A DNA stretch of 25,770 nt from assembly GCA_019247135.1 (NCBI GenBank), contig JAFAPL010000884.1, positions 1 to 25,770 of the forward strand. The letters run 5' to 3'. The DNA is from Chloroflexota bacterium. Lineage in GTDB: Bacteria; Chloroflexota; UBA6077; CF-72. Positions 24,392 to 25,770 of the stretch are shown here, piece after piece (within the stretch, counting starts at the first letter, position 1; the number at the start of each line of letters is the position of its first letter). The notes beneath the pieces were generated by a model. It was not told the origin of the DNA. It did not search any database and worked only from the letters and a program-made list of their open reading frames with translations. A program made the translations under genes and the position numbers.

Positions 24392-24448
24392 CGGACGGAA
24401 CCGTGGCCGCCGCGTGTGGGCGCGGCGCTGCGCCGGCTGCACGCTAGC
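24389..24448 (+). promoter_or_regulatory. reverse-facing CACG element C-prime with matching decamer, predicted rightward promoter
   Basis: Read on the opposite strand, 24419 to 24389 begins CCACACG, and the second CACG is 11 bp on (complement at 24402-24405). The third repeat is degenerate (CCGG). Nineteen bases to the right of 24419 lies GCACGCTAGC (24439-24448), an excellent match to the shared decamer. It touches site C tail to tail, giving a divergent promoter pair. Confidence 0.55.
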
Positions 24449-24453
24449 CACAT

Positions 24454-24470
24454 GCAGCTGTCGCAGCTGC
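24454..24470 (+). other. 7-bp stem hairpin at the predicted 5' end of the rightward transcript
   Basis: GCAGCTG (24454-24460) and CAGCTGC (24464-24470) form a perfect stem with a TCG loop, starting about six bases after the decamer of element C-prime. It would sit at the very 5' end of a transcript from that promoter and might stabilise a small RNA. Confidence 0.35.
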
Positions 24471-24496
24471 CCTCAACACCATGGTCGCCGCGTGAC

Positions 24497-24565
24497 ATGA
24501 GGATGTGCGAGTCGCGGGTGGCAATGGCCTCTTCCTCGCAGGATGTCACCAGGTGCGGTGGTTAG
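24497..24565 (+). CDS. possible 22-residue peptide behind element C-prime
   Basis: ATG at 24497 lies 77 nt from the reverse element, the same distance as real starts from theirs. It encodes a 22-residue peptide beginning MRMCESRVAMASSSQ with a second Cys near the end. No ribosome site is visible and the reading frame is short, so the transcript may instead be a non-coding RNA or antisense to livM, whose stop it overlaps by four bases. Confidence 0.2.
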   Translation: MRMCESRVAMASSSQDVTRCGG

Positions 24566-25587
24566 CGGGTCAAGGCGCCGCCGAGCCGCGCCCACAGCCG
24601 CGCCAGACCACGTGGCTCGACCGCCATGCAGACGACGATGATCAGCCCGAACAGGAACACTTGCACGCTCGATAGCACCATCGCCGCGCTGCCGGGCAGG
24701 AGCCCGTCGATGGGCGCGACCGCCGCGCGCAGCAAGATCGGGAGCAGCGTCACGAACAGCGCGCCCAGGATCGAGCCGGGTAGGCTGCCCAGCCCGCCGA
24801 TCACGATCATGGCCAGGTACTGGATGGACAGGTCCAGCTGAAACTGCTCGACGGTGACCGCCCGGCCCAGATGGCCGAGCAGAGCCCCCGCGATCCCGGC
24901 GTACAACGCGCTCAGGCCGAACGCGAGCAGCTTGTGCTGCGCCACATCCACGCCGATCATCGCGGGGGCAACCTCGTGGTCCCGCACGGCCACCAGCGCC
25001 CGTCCGACGCGCGTCCGCAGCACGTTGCGGGCGAACGCCACCGCCAGCAGGGCCACGCTCAGAACGACGAGGTAGTAAATCCGGTCGTCCTGCAAGACCC
25101 CCGGCCGGGGAGCCGCCACCGAGCCGCCGCCGGCGATGGCCGGCCGGCTCAGGGTCCACTGGATGATGACCTGCGCCGCCAGGGTGGCGATCGCCAGGTA
25201 CAGCCCCTTGATGCGGGCCGAGGGCAGGCCAAAGACCAGGCCGACCAGAGCAGTCACCAGGCCGGCGGCTGGCACGCTCAGCCAGAACGGCACCCCGGTC
25301 CGGCTGGCCAGGAGCGCGGACGTGAAGGCGCCCACGCCGAGAAACCCACCCTGCCCAATGGAGACCTGGCCGGCGTAGCCGGTGAGCAGGTTCAGGCCGA
25401 GCGCGCCGATGCAGGCGACCAGGATGGTGCTCAGCACGTAGACCTGGTACGCCGACGCCAGCGCCGGCACCGCCACGTACAGGGCTGCCAGCACGGCCAG
25501 GCTCGCGCAGGCTGCCGGTGGCAGGCGGCGCCAGCGGGCGCGGCCTCGACCGCCGATTGCGACGAGGGGAAGTTGTCTGGCGATCAT
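24562..25587 (-). CDS. livM: branched-chain amino acid type ABC transporter permease LivM
   Basis: A 341-residue inner-membrane permease of the LivH/LivM (BPD_transp_2) class. Typical signatures are GLNLLTGYAGQVSIGQGGFL in the second conserved helix, RIKGLYLAIATLA, GRALVAVRDHEVAPAMIGVD (the ATPase-contacting EAA-like loop) and YLAMIVIGGLGSLPGSILGA. ATG at 25587 follows the stop of the upstream permease by two bases, so the pair is translationally coupled. With a periplasmic binding protein and two ATPases (outside the window) it imports leucine-type amino acids, or in many soil bacteria aromatic acids, amides or other small carboxylates. No ATPase gene follows on the left; the operon ends here. 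Confidence 0.93.
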   Translation of the reverse strand: MIARQLPLVAIGGRGRARWRRLPPAACASLAVLAALYVAVPALASAYQVYVLSTILVACIGALGLNLLTGYAGQVSIGQGGFLGVGAFTSALLASRTGVPFWLSVPAAGLVTALVGLVFGLPSARIKGLYLAIATLAAQVIIQWTLSRPAIAGGGSVAAPRPGVLQDDRIYYLVVLSVALLAVAFARNVLRTRVGRALVAVRDHEVAPAMIGVDVAQHKLLAFGLSALYAGIAGALLGHLGRAVTVEQFQLDLSIQYLAMIVIGGLGSLPGSILGALFVTLLPILLRAAVAPIDGLLPGSAAMVLSSVQVFLFGLIIVVCMAVEPRGLARLWARLGGALTR

Positions 25588-25589
25588 GG

Positions 25590-25770
25590 CTACACCCGCT
25601 CGATCTGCGCGCGGCCGAACAGGCCGCGCGGCCTCACCATCAGGATCACGACCAGTGCGAAGAACGGCACGACGTCTCTGAGGCCGCCGCCAACGCACGG
25701 GTCGACGTACCCCGACGCAACGTTCTGGAGCACGCCGATGAGCAGGCCGCCAACGATCGCACCCGCCAGG
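25590..25770 (-). CDS. livH: LivH-type ABC transporter permease, C-terminal 60 residues (partial)
   Basis: Reading leftward from the window edge gives AGAIVGGLLIGVLQNVASGY, then LRDVVPFFALVVILMVRPRG and LFGRAQIERV before TAG at 25590. The GG-L-G-x-x-N segment and the closing VLMVRPRGLFG are the standard end of LivH permeases. The gene begins beyond the right edge. It is two bases ahead of livM on the same strand. Confidence 0.9.
   Translation of the reverse strand, partial: LAGAIVGGLLIGVLQNVASGYVDPCVGGGLRDVVPFFALVVILMVRPRGLFGRAQIERV

Noticed and set aside
24184..24498. Leftward frame with CDSCMWLAC, considered as a peptide-precursor gene
   Set aside because: No ribosome site, most of it overlaps the MFS gene in another frame, and no maturation enzyme gene is nearby.
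1..25770. CRISPR arrays, tRNA or rRNA genes, phage modules
   Set aside because: I saw no regularly spaced direct repeats of CRISPR type, no cloverleaf-like sequences, and no structural phage proteins.

Overview
The window is GC-rich DNA with dense, mostly leftward gene order, AAGGAG-type ribosome sites, and GTG/TTG starts. It carries two very large NB-ARC/TPR transcription regulators, Tat-exported enzymes, YVTN propeller and HAF-repeat proteins, and an IS110 remnant. This suggests an environmental, aerobic, high-GC bacterium. Chloroflexota is my best guess, with Actinomycetota the main alternative. No ribosomal or phylogenetic marker is present, so this is an inference from gene style only.

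Layout. (1) 1-1530 is decayed DNA: a frameshifted luciferase-like monooxygenase remnant joined to a GMC oxidoreductase C-terminus, cut by the C-terminal half of an IS110 transposase. (2) 1532-8865 is a copper/iron electron-transfer region. Leftward it holds an ECF sigma factor, a secreted CopC/CopD-like protein, a type-1 copper lipoprotein, a Tat metallophosphoesterase, and a separately terminated YVTN propeller-cupredoxin fusion. Divergently, rightward, lies a three-gene cluster: a small membrane protein, a Rieske protein and a fused b6-type cytochrome b. No c1 or f cytochrome is encoded here, so the copper proteins are candidate electron acceptors. (3) 8875-13959 has a secreted ThuA-like protein, a LuxR-type NB-ARC regulator with its own promoter, a small charged protein and a secreted HAF-repeat protein. 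(4) 14216-24565 is the most unusual part: an acyl-CoA synthetase with a small upstream gene, an XRE-NB-ARC-TPR regulator, an aminoglycoside-phosphotransferase-fold kinase, two copies of a small five-cysteine zinc-ribbon protein, a MACS-type acyl-CoA synthetase interrupted by an in-frame TAG, an O-methyltransferase and an MFS transporter. (5) 24562-25770 has livM and the end of livH of a branched-chain amino acid type ABC importer.

Main discovery. Four transcription units in part 4 are preceded by the same 31-bp element. It contains three CACG direct repeats at exactly 11-bp spacing. In three of the four, exactly 19 nt further on, lies a decamer GCANGCTRGM; the start codon lies 73-80 nt from the element in all four. 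A fifth, reverse-facing copy has two of the three repeats and the same decamer at the same spacing, and would drive an unannotated rightward transcript near 24.45 kb. I read this as a regulon, most simply controlled by the XRE-NB-ARC protein encoded beside the first site. The regulon would link small zinc-ribbon proteins, acyl-CoA activation, methylation and export. The regulator assignment and the pathway are inference; the repeats and spacings are read directly from the sequence.
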